A stretch of 64,000 bases of DNA. It comes from Flavobacterium sp. TR2 (lineage in GTDB: Bacteria > Bacteroidota > Bacteroidia > Flavobacteriales > Flavobacteriaceae). A program made the position numbers and the translations under genes. The notes below the pieces were generated by a model. That model was not told where the DNA came from. It did not search any database and was given only the letters and a program-made list of their open reading frames with translations. Positions 9,251 through 17,526 of the stretch are shown here, one piece after another. Numbering within the stretch: the stretch's first letter is position 1; every line of letters starts with the position of its first letter. Where the stretch lies: positions 3,100,001 through 3,164,000 of the forward strand of contig NZ_CP104307.1 in NCBI RefSeq assembly GCF_025252405.1, written 5' to 3'.

Positions 9251-9898
9251 ATGAAACGAATAGTACTATTTATTACAGGGTTTGTTCTGTCTCAAAACCT
9301 TTCAGCTCAGAGTTTAAATAAAATGCAATGGTTTAATGAACCTGAAAAGTGGGAAATTAAAAACAACGCGTTAATTATGAATGTTACCGCAAATAGCGAT
9401 TACTGGAGAATTTCGCATTATGGTTTCACGGTCGATGATGCGCCTTTTTACTATGCAACTTATGGAGGAGAATTTGAAGCAAAAGTAAAATTGACTGGAA
9501 ACTACATTGCTCGTTTTGACCAAATGGGGCTAATGATCCGTATTGACGAAAAGAATTACATTAAAACAGGAGTAGAGTTTGTTGACGGAAAATTTAATGT
9601 AAGCACCGTGGTAACACACGATAAAAGCGATTGGAGCGTAACAACTTTAGAAAAAGCGCCGCCATTTATTTGGATTAAAGCAGTTCGAAGATTAGACGCT
9701 GTTGAGGTATTTTATTCTTTTGATGATAAAAATTATATCATGACCAGAAATGCGCCTTTGCAGGATAACACACCAGTTATGGTGGGACTAATGGCCGCTT
9801 CGCCAGACGGAAAAGGTTTTGAAGCCAAATTTGAAAACTTCTCTGTAAAACATTTGCCAGATCAAAGAAGATCAGAATGGCTTAAGAATCATCAATAA
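9251..9898 (+). CDS. DUF1349 concanavalin-like exported protein
   Basis: 215 residues with a signal peptide (FITGFVLSQNLSAQS). The rest is a single jelly-roll domain of the DUF1349 / concanavalin A-like family: WFNEPEKWEIKNNALIMNV at the start, then YIARFDQMGLMIRIDEKNYI and PVMVGLMAASPDGKGFEAKF. Such proteins are often carbohydrate-related, but no enzyme activity is established for the family. The position behind a GH3 enzyme fits a glycan-binding or accessory role. It has no catalytic signature that I can identify. Confidence 0.8.
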   Translation: MKRIVLFITGFVLSQNLSAQSLNKMQWFNEPEKWEIKNNALIMNVTANSDYWRISHYGFTVDDAPFYYATYGGEFEAKVKLTGNYIARFDQMGLMIRIDEKNYIKTGVEFVDGKFNVSTVVTHDKSDWSVTTLEKAPPFIWIKAVRRLDAVEVFYSFDDKNYIMTRNAPLQDNTPVMVGLMAASPDGKGFEAKFENFSVKHLPDQRRSEWLKNHQ

Positions 9899-10003
9899 AG
9901 TGAATTTCAATTTTTAACAGTGCAGAAAATCTAAAATCTGCAATCTAAAATCTACAATCTACAATCTAAAATTAAAACCTAGCTTAACTTAAACCAAAAA
10001 CAA

Positions 10004-11143
10004 ATGAGTTCAATTTCAATTGACATTAAACCAAAAAAACACTACGAAATTCTGGACGGATTGCGTGGAGTTGCAGCCATTTTAGTAGTTGCTTTTCATA
10101 TTTTTGAAGCCTTTGCCGGCGGAAATCGTTTTGTTCAAATTATAAATCATGGCTATTTGGCTGTTGATTTCTTTTTCCTTTTGTCTGGATTTGTTGTTGC
10201 CTACGCATACGATGACCGTTGGGGAAAAATGGGGCAGTGGGAGTTTTACAAACGCCGTTTGATCCGTTTGCAGCCAATGGTAATTCTCGGGATGATCATT
10301 GGAGCTCTATTTTACTACTTTCAAGCCTCAAATATACTTTTTCCGCAAATTGCAGGCATGGAAGTGTGGAAAGTTATCCTGACAATGATAATCGGATTTA
10401 CACTATTGCCCATTCCGCCTTCTATGGAAATTAGAGGCTGGGGAGAAATGCATCCTTTAAACGGTCCGGCATGGTCGCTTTTTTTCGAATATATTGCAAA
10501 CATCTTGTACGCCTTAATCTTCCGTAAATTTTCGAATAAAGTTATGTCAGTTTTTGTGCTGCTATTTGCCGGACTGTTAATTCATTATACTGTTTTTGGA
10601 CCAAAAGGTGACGTAATCGGAGGATGGTCGTTCAATGTGGAGCAGATGTATGTTGGTTTTACCCGTTTACTATATCCGTTTTTTGCAGGAGTTTTATTGT
10701 GCCGCTTAGGTAAGCTTATCCATGTAAAAAATGCTTTTTGGGTTTGCAGTATTCTAATAACAATTGTTCTGGCATTGCCAAGATTTGGAGACGAAAACAG
10801 CCTTTGGATCAATGGTTTGTACGAGTCGATCTGCATTATTTTTATTTTCCCAATAATTGTAGCAATTGGAGCGGGAGGAGAGATTAAAAACGAATTTTCA
10901 TTAAAAATCTGCAAACTTCTAGGAGATATTTCTTATCCGATTTACATTACGCACTATCCATTAATTTACTGGTTTACAGCGTGGGTTGTAGATAATAAAG
11001 TAACTATGGAAAAAGGCTATTTAGAAGGAATCGGAGTGTTGATTGTAAGTATTGTACTGGCTTTTGTCTGCTTAAAATTGTACGATGAACCAGTTAGAAA
11101 ATGGCTGATGAAGAAATTTCAAAAAAGAAAAGTTTCTTTGTAA
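10004..11143 (+). CDS. Acyltransferase family 3 membrane protein
   Basis: 379 residues with about ten membrane helices. It opens with YEILDGLRGVAAILVVAFHI, whose GLRGVAA and the following His are the hallmark of acyltransferase 3 (Pfam Acyl_transf_3) proteins; the hydrophobic core also contains DFFFLLSGFVVAYAYD and NGPAWSLFFEYIAN. Members transfer acetyl or other acyl groups to extracytoplasmic sugars or lipids. It is separated from the DUF1349 gene by 105 bp containing short AATCTACAATCT-like repeats. Acceptor unknown; the neighbouring GH3 makes a carbohydrate acceptor plausible. Confidence 0.88.
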   Translation: MSSISIDIKPKKHYEILDGLRGVAAILVVAFHIFEAFAGGNRFVQIINHGYLAVDFFFLLSGFVVAYAYDDRWGKMGQWEFYKRRLIRLQPMVILGMIIGALFYYFQASNILFPQIAGMEVWKVILTMIIGFTLLPIPPSMEIRGWGEMHPLNGPAWSLFFEYIANILYALIFRKFSNKVMSVFVLLFAGLLIHYTVFGPKGDVIGGWSFNVEQMYVGFTRLLYPFFAGVLLCRLGKLIHVKNAFWVCSILITIVLALPRFGDENSLWINGLYESICIIFIFPIIVAIGAGGEIKNEFSLKICKLLGDISYPIYITHYPLIYWFTAWVVDNKVTMEKGYLEGIGVLIVSIVLAFVCLKLYDEPVRKWLMKKFQKRKVSL

Positions 11144-11403
11144 AGGGACAAAGGGACAAAGGGGCAAAGGCTCAAAGCTGCAGAGATAAAAAACTTTGAC
11201 CCTTTGAGCCTCTGTAACTCTGAACCTTAAAAAAGTATTGAATTTCTAAATTTTGTTAGTTATAGATATTCAAAAAGGGATGAAGTCTGACTTCATCCCT
11301 TTCTATTTTGTGTTTTTTTTGATTTAACAAGACAAAGAATAAGCAGTTTAGCAGAAAACCTTTGCCACTTTGTTTCTCTGTCCCTTTGAACCTTAGAAAA
11401 AAA
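11144..11403. repeat. Nested CAAAGG-type palindrome and bidirectional hairpin between convergent genes
   Basis: At 11144-11233 there is a single copy of the CAAAGG/CCTTTG palindrome that is amplified at 20.5 and 36.1 kb (AAAGGGACAAAGG ... CCTTTGAGCCTCTGTAAC). A second, right-arm-like piece lies at 11356-11402 (ACCTTTGCCACTTTG ... CCCTTTGAACCTTAG). Between them, at 11274-11302, a 13-bp stem (AAAGGGATGAAGT and complement, 3-nt loop) followed by T-rich DNA is a likely bidirectional terminator. Confidence 0.7.
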
Positions 11404-12510
11404 TTATTCTAAAACTAGCTGGCTAAGAGCTTCTTTAGAGAAACCTTTTAGCTCATCCGTTTTTCCTGCTTTGATTTTAGCCACCCAATTTGGATCAGAT
11501 AAAAGAGGTCTTCCTACGGCAACCAAATCAAAATCGCCTCTGTCGAAACGTCTGTTTAATTCTTCTAAAGAAGTTGGCTGTGAACTTTCTCCAGCAAAAG
11601 CGCCAAAGAAATCACTAGATAACCCAACAGAACCCACAGTAATAGTTGGCGCACCTGTTACTTTCTTAGCCCATCCTGCAAAGTTCAAATCAGAACCTTC
11701 AAATTCAGGTTCCCAGAAACGGCGTTGCGAAGCGTGGATAATATCAACACCAGCATCAACAAGAGGAGTAAGCCAAGCTTCTAATTCTTGCGGATTTTTA
11801 GCCAATTTATAGTTGTAGTCAGAAGGTTTGAATTGCGAAAAACGCATAATTACGGCAAAATCATCACCAACTTGTCTTCTCACTTCTTTAACCACTTCAA
11901 TAGCAAATCTGTTACGTTCTGGCAAAGTTTTTCCGCCATAAATATCATCACGTAAATTCGTTTCAGCTCTAAAGAACTGATCAATTAGATAACCGTGAGC
12001 ACCATGAATTTCAACAGTGTCAAATCCTAATCTTTTGGCATCTGCAGCAGCTTTTCCAAAAGCCAGAATAGTATCTTCAATGTCTTTTTCAGACATGGTA
12101 ACACCGTTTCTAAAATCAGGTCTGTTTAATCCAGAAGGGCCTTCAAAAGGAACAGGAGGAACCCATCCAGAATGGTGATTATCCATAATTCCCATATGCC
12201 AGATCTGCGGTCCCATTTTTCCGCCCGCAGTATGAACTTCATCAATTACTTTTTTCCATCCGTTTAAGGCTAAATCGCCATAAAAGTGAGGAACATTTGC
12301 ATCATTAGAAGATGATTTTCTGTCAATAACAGTTCCTTCAGACAGAATTAATCCAACTTCGCCTTCAGCTCTTTTTTGGTAGTAAGCTGCTACATCATCA
12401 GTTGGAACTCCGTTAGGAGAAAAAGAGCGCGTCATTGGCGCCATTACGATTCGGTTTTTCAGGTTTAACGATTTTAAGTTAAATTCTGAAAAGAGGTTGT
12501 TTGTACTCAT
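11404..12510 (-). CDS. Old Yellow Enzyme family alkene reductase
   Basis: 368 residues, cytoplasmic FMN-dependent NAD(P)H oxidoreductase of the OYE/NemA family. It contains NRIVMAPMTRSF near the N-terminus, the substrate-binding HGAHGYLIDQFFR, the FMN-phosphate loop TVGSVGLS and the C-terminal LVAVGRPLLSDPNWVAKI. These enzymes reduce activated C=C bonds, for example in maleimides, enones and nitro compounds. It lies 7 bp behind the ArsR-type regulator on the same strand, so the two form an operon probably induced by reactive electrophiles, by analogy with NemR-NemA and similar pairs. Confidence 0.92.
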   Translation of the reverse strand: MSTNNLFSEFNLKSLNLKNRIVMAPMTRSFSPNGVPTDDVAAYYQKRAEGEVGLILSEGTVIDRKSSSNDANVPHFYGDLALNGWKKVIDEVHTAGGKMGPQIWHMGIMDNHHSGWVPPVPFEGPSGLNRPDFRNGVTMSEKDIEDTILAFGKAAADAKRLGFDTVEIHGAHGYLIDQFFRAETNLRDDIYGGKTLPERNRFAIEVVKEVRRQVGDDFAVIMRFSQFKPSDYNYKLAKNPQELEAWLTPLVDAGVDIIHASQRRFWEPEFEGSDLNFAGWAKKVTGAPTITVGSVGLSSDFFGAFAGESSQPTSLEELNRRFDRGDFDLVAVGRPLLSDPNWVAKIKAGKTDELKGFSKEALSQLVLE

Positions 12511-12517
12511 AGTAATT

Positions 12518-12820
12518 TTACAAATTAGATTGAATTAATTTACTAAGTGCTTCAAAGGCACCTTCGTTACGTTTATAATAAGTCCATTGCCCAACACGCT
12601 TAGCTTCGATAAAACCAGCACGCTGTAAAATAGACAGGTATTCAGATACTGTAGATTGTGTCAAGCCTGCTTTTGCCTGAATCTGCCCAACGCAGACTCC
12701 GTGCTCAAATCCTGAATGTTCAAGCTGCCCAGGAAAGTTAATTTCGGGTTCTTTTAGCCATTCCAACATTTGCAGTCTGGACTTATTAGATAATGCTTTA
12801 AAAATTTCTATCGTTTCCAT
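12518..12820 (-). CDS. ArsR-family winged-helix repressor
   Basis: 100 residues. ArsR/SmtB-like winged helix: IFKALSNKSRLQMLEWLKEP, the recognition helix region KAGLTQSTVSEYLSILQRAG and the wing VGQWTYYKRN. One Cys sits in the loop HGVCVGQIQ, close to the DNA-reading helices, and could be a redox or electrophile sensor. The classical CxC metal site of ArsR is absent, so arsenic sensing is unlikely. First gene of a two-gene unit with the OYE reductase. The start at 12820 is fixed by the lack of other nearby Met codons and by the adjacent promoter element. Confidence 0.88.
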   Translation of the reverse strand: METIEIFKALSNKSRLQMLEWLKEPEINFPGQLEHSGFEHGVCVGQIQAKAGLTQSTVSEYLSILQRAGFIEAKRVGQWTYYKRNEGAFEALSKLIQSNL

Positions 12821-12824
12821 GATG

Positions 12825-12851
12825 CAAATATATCGACTTTTCCCGATATAT
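12825..12851 (-). promoter_or_regulatory. Promoter -7 element overlapping an inverted-repeat operator
   Basis: On the minus strand TATATTTG (complement of 12825-12832) matches TAnnTTTG and lies only 4 bp before the ATG of the ArsR gene. The same bases belong to an inverted repeat, ATATATCG at 12828-12835 and CGATATAT at 12844-12851, with an 8-bp spacer. This fits autorepression by the ArsR protein and a leaderless or near-leaderless mRNA. Confidence 0.5.
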
Positions 12852-12935
12852 GGATTTAAAGAAAAATATTTAGGATAATTTTATGATTGGGAGAGAATGG
12901 TGAAACAAAAAATATGAAAGATTTAATAAAGAATT

Positions 12936-12943
12936 TATATTTG
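12936..12943 (+). promoter_or_regulatory. Bacteroidota -7 promoter element (candidate)
   Basis: TATATTTG fits TAnnTTTG, about 110 bp before the TlpA-like gene. No clear -33 TTG is seen. If used, the transcript would begin just before the palindrome at 12953-13023 and carry it in the 5' leader. Confidence 0.35.
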
Positions 12944-12952
12944 CTACTGTAT

Positions 12953-13023
12953 TAATCTCGCGGAGCCGCAAAAGTTATTTTTGAATTGCCAAAACTAAAA
13001 ACTTTGCAGCTCTACGAGATTAA
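12953..13023. repeat. Palindromic element with CTCG arms
   Basis: Imperfect inverted repeat: TAATCTCGCGGAGCCGCAAA on the left and TTTGCAGCTCTACGAGATTA on the right. It has the composition of a dispersed intergenic palindrome rather than a terminator. A related segment is seen near 60650 (AATCTCGCAAAGCAGCAAAG). Confidence 0.6.
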
Positions 13024-13053
13024 AACAATCCCCGAATAAATAAAACTTAACCG

Positions 13054-13554
13054 ATGATTATGAAAAAAACTGTACTCATTCTAACATTCTTATGTTGTGT
13101 AATTACCAATTCTAAAGCTCAAGTTGTAGGTGTAGATGTTGGAGATATTGCTCCAGAAATTGATCTTCCGGATACAAAAGGAGAAAAAGTAGCGCTTTCT
13201 TCTTTAAGAGGAACTTTGGTTCTTGTTGATTTTTGGGCCTCTTGGTGCGGACCTTGCATTAAAGAACAGCCTTTATTGATAAAATTGCACAATGCCTATC
13301 CAGACAAATTATCGATTTACGGAGTCTCTATGGATACCAAAAAGCCATTATGGACAGGTGCAATTGCAAAAGCAAAACTGCCTTGGACAAATGTTAGCGA
13401 TTTAAAATATTGGCAGTCTCCAGTTGTCGGAGATTATATGCTGCAATCTGTTCCGTTGAATTTTTTGATCGATAAAAACGGAATTATTCTAGCAAAAAAC
13501 ATTCACGGACAGGCTTTAGAAGCTAAAATTAAAGAACTTTTAGAAGTGCAATAG
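13054..13554 (+). CDS. TlpA-like thioredoxin-fold thiol-disulfide oxidoreductase
   Basis: 166 residues with a signal peptide (LILTFLCCVITNSKAQ), so periplasmic. AhpC/TSA-thioredoxin (TlpA/ResA) fold with VLVDFWASWCGPCIKEQP, active-site Cys65 and Cys68, and the cis-Pro region SVPLNFLIDKNG. Expected to reduce disulfides of exported proteins or to act in cytochrome maturation. A second ATG at 13060 may be the true start (loss of two residues). A palindrome fills its upstream region. No partner genes of a cytochrome c system are adjacent. Confidence 0.88.
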   Translation: MIMKKTVLILTFLCCVITNSKAQVVGVDVGDIAPEIDLPDTKGEKVALSSLRGTLVLVDFWASWCGPCIKEQPLLIKLHNAYPDKLSIYGVSMDTKKPLWTGAIAKAKLPWTNVSDLKYWQSPVVGDYMLQSVPLNFLIDKNGIILAKNIHGQALEAKIKELLEVQ

Positions 13555-13587
13555 TTTTTTCTTCTGACTGATTAAACGGCTTCAGTT

Positions 13588-13672
13588 TGTCCTCCTGAGC
13601 GAAGTCGAAGGATATGCGCAAAGTATTGTTGTGGAATGAGAAACGTATCCTTCGACTTCGCTCAGGAAGACA
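13588..13672. repeat. GAGCGAAGTCGAAGG palindrome
   Basis: Arms CTGAGCGAAGTCGAAGGATA (left) and TATCCTTCGACTTCGCTCAG (right) around 31 bp, with outer TGTC/GACA ends. A degenerate copy lies near 19316-19368 and a related one near 60615. This is a common class of dispersed intergenic palindrome. Confidence 0.75.
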
Positions 13673-13717
13673 AAAAATGAGTTAAATTTTACTCTAGTTA
13701 AATAGGCATTAGAAACA

Positions 13718-13753
13718 AAAAGCCCAATCAATAAAGATTAGGGCTTAATTTTT
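13718..13753. terminator. Hairpin terminator between convergent genes
   Basis: AAGCCCAATC pairs with GATTAGGGCTT (one bulged A) around a 6-nt loop and is followed by AATTTTT. It can serve the TlpA-like gene. The following bases hold a short tandem repeat of TTTTAATTGAAGA. Confidence 0.6.
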
Positions 13754-13791
13754 AATTGAAGATTTTTAATTGAAGATTTTTAATTCTTTTT

Positions 13792-14172
13792 CTAAGACTC
13801 TTTAATAACTTTCTTAACCCCTCCAAAACTCGTTTTCAGCATTTCTCTAATCTGAAACTGAGTTTTATTTTGCGAAGCGCTTTTCCAATCTTTCAGATCA
13901 TAAATATGAATTTGATCTGCGTAAGGATTAGTTAAAAATGAAATTCGTGAAATCGTATATTTATAATATTTCAATTCGTGAGAAACATGACGATTTGGAA
14001 CAACAATTAGTATATTTTCCCAATTCAAAAAGTCCTTTGGAACATCTTTTCTTTCTAATAATCCTAAAGATTCAAAAAAAGCGTTAATCTTCTGATCATT
14101 AAGTTTGCTAATCTTATGATCGAGGCTTTTAAAAGTACTTTGGAGTCTATTCTCATTAATAATAGTACTCAT
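13792..14172 (-). CDS. Hypothetical protein, 126 residues
   Basis: No family recognised. It has no signal peptide or membrane segment. The sequence is rich in Lys and Ile with a central hydrophobic strand (WENILIVVPNRHVSHELKYY) and a mixed C-terminus (FQIREMLKTSFGGVKKVIKES). It stands alone, convergent with the TlpA-like gene and divergent from the GH2 enzyme. Codon use resembles its neighbours. Probably a real gene because of its clean start and position. Confidence 0.55.
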   Translation of the reverse strand: MSTIINENRLQSTFKSLDHKISKLNDQKINAFFESLGLLERKDVPKDFLNWENILIVVPNRHVSHELKYYKYTISRISFLTNPYADQIHIYDLKDWKSASQNKTQFQIREMLKTSFGGVKKVIKES

Positions 14173-14385
14173 AGTATAAATTTGCTTTTTTAGATTTAAA
14201 TATAAAATTACGCCAAAAGAAAATCATTTTTGAATCTGAAGCCATTAGATTCATTCTAAATTTTAAAACCTGCCTTAGAAGTGTTTGTTATGAATGAATT
14301 ATCATGTTTTGATAAAATACTATTAATCTTGCTTCTATAAAAGCCTTATTTTTATCGCTATTAGATTTTACTAACAGCTAAACTT

Positions 14386-17208
14386 ATGAAAACCACTTTT
14401 TTCTTGAGAACAATTCTTTGCTTTTTAATTCTGTATTCAAATCCTTTCTATGCTCAAAACAAATCAGAAAGAGAGCTTATTTTGATCGACAAAGACTGGC
14501 GGTTCTCATTTGGACATTTATACGACACTAAGAAAGATTTTGGTCATGCAGAAGGCTATTTTTCCTATTTAACCAAAACGGGTTTTGGCGATGGGCCTGC
14601 CGCAAAAGATTTTGACGATCGCGCTTGGAGAAAATTAGATCTTCCGCACGATTGGGCAGTAGAACAGCCCTTTAGCGCAAGCGCAAGTTTTAGCCACGGA
14701 TTTAAAGCTGCTGGCAAAAATTTCCCAGAGAAAAGCATTGGCTGGTATAGAAAGAGAATAAACATTTCAAATGATGATTTAGGAAAAACCATTTCTTTAA
14801 AATTTGATGGGGTTTTTAGAAATTCAAAAGTCTTTTTTAACGGATTTTATTTAGGAACCCAAGAAAGCGGCTATAATGGTTTTGAGTATGATGTAACGGC
14901 CTATGTAAATTATGGAGGCGAAAATACCATTGTAGTCCGTGTCGATGCTTCGATGGAAGAAGGCTGGTTTTATGAGGGAGCAGGAATTTACAGGCACGTA
15001 TATCTTCAGAAAACAAATCCCCTTCATGTGGCGCAAAACGGAACGTATGTAACTTCGAAAATCGATAAGGAAAACGCTTTAATAACAGCAGAAGTAAAAT
15101 TGGAGAATAAAGGCTATTTTAAAGGAAATGTTGAAATAAGCCAAACTATTTTGGATGCTTCAGGAAAACAAGTAGCCGCTGTTTCTGCTAATGTAACAGT
15201 TCCAGAATTTTATAAAACAAAATCATATTCGTCAAATTTAAATGTCAAAAATCCGCTTTTGTGGGATGTTGACAACCCCAATTTATATCAGCTAATTACC
15301 GAAATTAAAAGTGAAGGTAAAGTAATAGATCAATACAAAACTTCTTTCGGAATCAGAACTATAAAATTTGATCCAGAAAACGGATTTTTCCTTAACGGAA
15401 AGCACGTAAAACTAAAAGGGACAAACAACCATCAAGATCATGCAGGTCTTGGAACAGCGCTTCCAGATGAAATTCAGTATTACAGAATTGCAAAACTGAA
15501 AGAAATGGGGGCAAATGCATATCGATGTTCGCACCATCCGCCAACGCCAGAATTATTGGAGGCGTGCGACAAATTAGGAATGCTGGTTATTGATGAAACC
15601 CGTCTGATGGGAATCAACGAGTATCATTTGAATGGTCTACAGCAAATGATGGAGCGTGACCGTAATCATCCGAGCATTTTCTGCTGGTCGGTTGGAAATG
15701 AAGAATGGCAGATTGAAGGTGGCATTACTGGTGAAAGAATTACCAATATAATGCAGGATTTCAGTAAAAGCATTGACCCCACAAGACCTGTAACAATAGG
15801 AATCAGCAGCGGATTTAAAAGCGGGATTTCTTCGGTAGTCGAAATAATGGGTTATAATTATTTAGGAAACGGAGATATTGACGCGCATAGAAGTCAGTTT
15901 AAGCTGCAGCCGGGAATGGGAACCGAAGAAGGCTCGACTTTTGCGACCCGCGGCATTTATTTCACCGACGATGCCAAACATTACCAGAGCGCTTATGATA
16001 AAAAGCCAAGGCCAACTTTTTACAGCATTGAGGAAGGTTGGAAATTCTACGCTGAAAGGCCATATTTGGCAGGAATATTTATTTGGACAGGTTTTGATTA
16101 TCGCGGCGAACCAACTCCCTATGGCTGGCCGTCTGTGACTTCTTATTTTGGAATGATGGACGTTTGCGGTTTTCCGAAAGACAATGTTTTTTACTTAAAA
16201 TCATGGTGGGGAAGAGAACCTGTTCTGCATTTGCTGCCTCATTGGAATTGGAGCGGGATGGAAGGTAAAGAAATCGATGTTTGGGTATATTCGAATTGTG
16301 ATGAATTGGAGCTTTTTCTCAACAAAAAAAGTTTAGGAAAAAAGAAAATGGAACAAAATGGCCATTTGGAATGGAAAGTAAAGTATGCTCCAGGCACTTT
16401 GGAAGCAGTTGGATATAAAAACGGAAAAAAAGTGCTTTCAGACATTCAGAAAACCACTGGAAAAGCAGAAAATATCAAGTTGTCCTTGGATAAGGAAAAT
16501 GTATTGAAGGGGAATGTCGCTGTTCTGACAGTTGAAACTACAGATAAAAACAGTTTGCACGTGCCAACAGCAGATAATGAGATTGCTTTTTCTATAAAAG
16601 GTGGCAAAATTTTAGGAGTGAGCAACGGAGATCCAACTTCGCTCGAGAGCGATCAGTTTATTGATGGAATTGCCTTGGTTGCTATAAATAATCTTAAGGA
16701 GCAAAAAGGTTCAAATGCATCTTTGCCTCAGCAATTGCCAGATTATGATGAAAAGGAATGGATAGAAGCTTTTAAAGATCGTGATTATAAAAAGCAAGCG
16801 CCATCATACATTTATAAAGGAGAGTTTGAATTGCAGCATAATTCAGCTTCTAATAATGTGAGCTTTTTTTATAAAAAAATTGGAGCAGAGACAGTGGTTT
16901 TCGTTAACGGAAGTAAAGTGGAACCAAGCAAAGAAGATTCGCAAAAATATATTCTGAATGCATCTATTTTAAAAGTAGGAAAAAATACAATTCACATTGC
17001 AGCAACACCTTTGCAAAAAGTAAAAGATTGGGATGTAATGAACACCGATCCTGGAATCATTCAAGTTATTACTCCTGCAGAATCTTGGAAAAGAAAACTT
17101 TTTAATGGTTATGCTCAAATCATTATTCAGAAAGCAGAAAATGCAAAAGAAGTAGTTTTATCTGCTTCTGCGAAGGGATTGAATAATGGTGTGATTGTGG
17201 TGAAATAG
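14386..17208 (+). CDS. Glycoside hydrolase family 2 beta-galactosidase-like enzyme
   Basis: 940 residues, exported (signal peptide about 1-24, LILYSNPFYAQ). Order: GH2 sugar-binding domain (about 35-210), immunoglobulin-like domain (210-325), TIM barrel (325-620), DUF4982-like and further beta domains. Acid/base Glu439 lies in CWSVGNEEWQ; Glu514 in MGTEEGSTFATRG aligns with the usual nucleophile position and should be tested. FIWTGFDYRGEPTPYGWP is the family signature near the barrel end. A C-terminal segment with DYDEKEWIEAF resembles an extra galactose-binding-like domain. Expected to remove terminal beta-galactose or a related sugar in the periplasm. Single gene; linkage to the GH3 cluster is only positional. 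Confidence 0.9.
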   Translation: MKTTFFLRTILCFLILYSNPFYAQNKSERELILIDKDWRFSFGHLYDTKKDFGHAEGYFSYLTKTGFGDGPAAKDFDDRAWRKLDLPHDWAVEQPFSASASFSHGFKAAGKNFPEKSIGWYRKRINISNDDLGKTISLKFDGVFRNSKVFFNGFYLGTQESGYNGFEYDVTAYVNYGGENTIVVRVDASMEEGWFYEGAGIYRHVYLQKTNPLHVAQNGTYVTSKIDKENALITAEVKLENKGYFKGNVEISQTILDASGKQVAAVSANVTVPEFYKTKSYSSNLNVKNPLLWDVDNPNLYQLITEIKSEGKVIDQYKTSFGIRTIKFDPENGFFLNGKHVKLKGTNNHQDHAGLGTALPDEIQYYRIAKLKEMGANAYRCSHHPPTPELLEACDKLGMLVIDETRLMGINEYHLNGLQQMMERDRNHPSIFCWSVGNEEWQIEGGITGERITNIMQDFSKSIDPTRPVTIGISSGFKSGISSVVEIMGYNYLGNGDIDAHRSQFKLQPGMGTEEGSTFATRGIYFTDDAKHYQSAYDKKPRPTFYSIEEGWKFYAERPYLAGIFIWTGFDYRGEPTPYGWPSVTSYFGMMDVCGFPKDNVFYLKSWWGREPVLHLLPHWNWSGMEGKEIDVWVYSNCDELELFLNKKSLGKKKMEQNGHLEWKVKYAPGTLEAVGYKNGKKVLSDIQKTTGKAENIKLSLDKENVLKGNVAVLTVETTDKNSLHVPTADNEIAFSIKGGKILGVSNGDPTSLESDQFIDGIALVAINNLKEQKGSNASLPQQLPDYDEKEWIEAFKDRDYKKQAPSYIYKGEFELQHNSASNNVSFFYKKIGAETVVFVNGSKVEPSKEDSQKYILNASILKVGKNTIHIAATPLQKVKDWDVMNTDPGIIQVITPAESWKRKLFNGYAQIIIQKAENAKEVVLSASAKGLNNGVIVVK

Positions 17209-17526
17209 TTTCAGGTTTTGCAATTCTACAAGAAATTTGCTCGCAATCCCGAAGTTATTGGGAGCAAAGTTTTTTTAATACCAATAAATGAATTGCGTCC
17301 AGCTTTAGCTGGATGTAGAAAATTATATAGTTTAAGGGCTTTAGCCAAATTACGGGTAGTTTGGCTAAAGCCTTTTCTCGGCTTGATTCTTTAGACCTTC
17401 AGCTAAAGCTGGAGGCAATTCAAAAATAATTTTGAGGCTTAACAACTTTACGTGTAAACTTGAAACTTTAAACCTGAAACAAAAAATTAACAAAAGAATA
17501 ATGTTTGATTTTCATAACTTTGCAAA
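17209..17526. repeat. Intergenic gap holding a CCAGCTTTAGCTGG element
   Basis: Most of this 318-bp gap is one dispersed palindrome at 17290-17422. The outer arms are AATTGCGTCCAGCTTTAGCT and AGCTAAAGCTGGAGGCAATT; inner arms are GGGCTTTAGCCAAA and TTTGGCTAAAGCC. Two near-identical relatives lie at 55502-55633 and 55734-55865. The rest is AT-rich with CTTGAAACTTTAAACCTGAAAC wording. Confidence 0.8.
17515..17522 (+). promoter_or_regulatory. TAnnTTTG element directly before the AraC start
   Basis: TAACTTTG ends 4 bp before the ATG of the AraC-type regulator. If it is a real -7 element, the mRNA would be leaderless, as suggested for the ArsR gene. Chance occurrence is possible. Confidence 0.25.
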
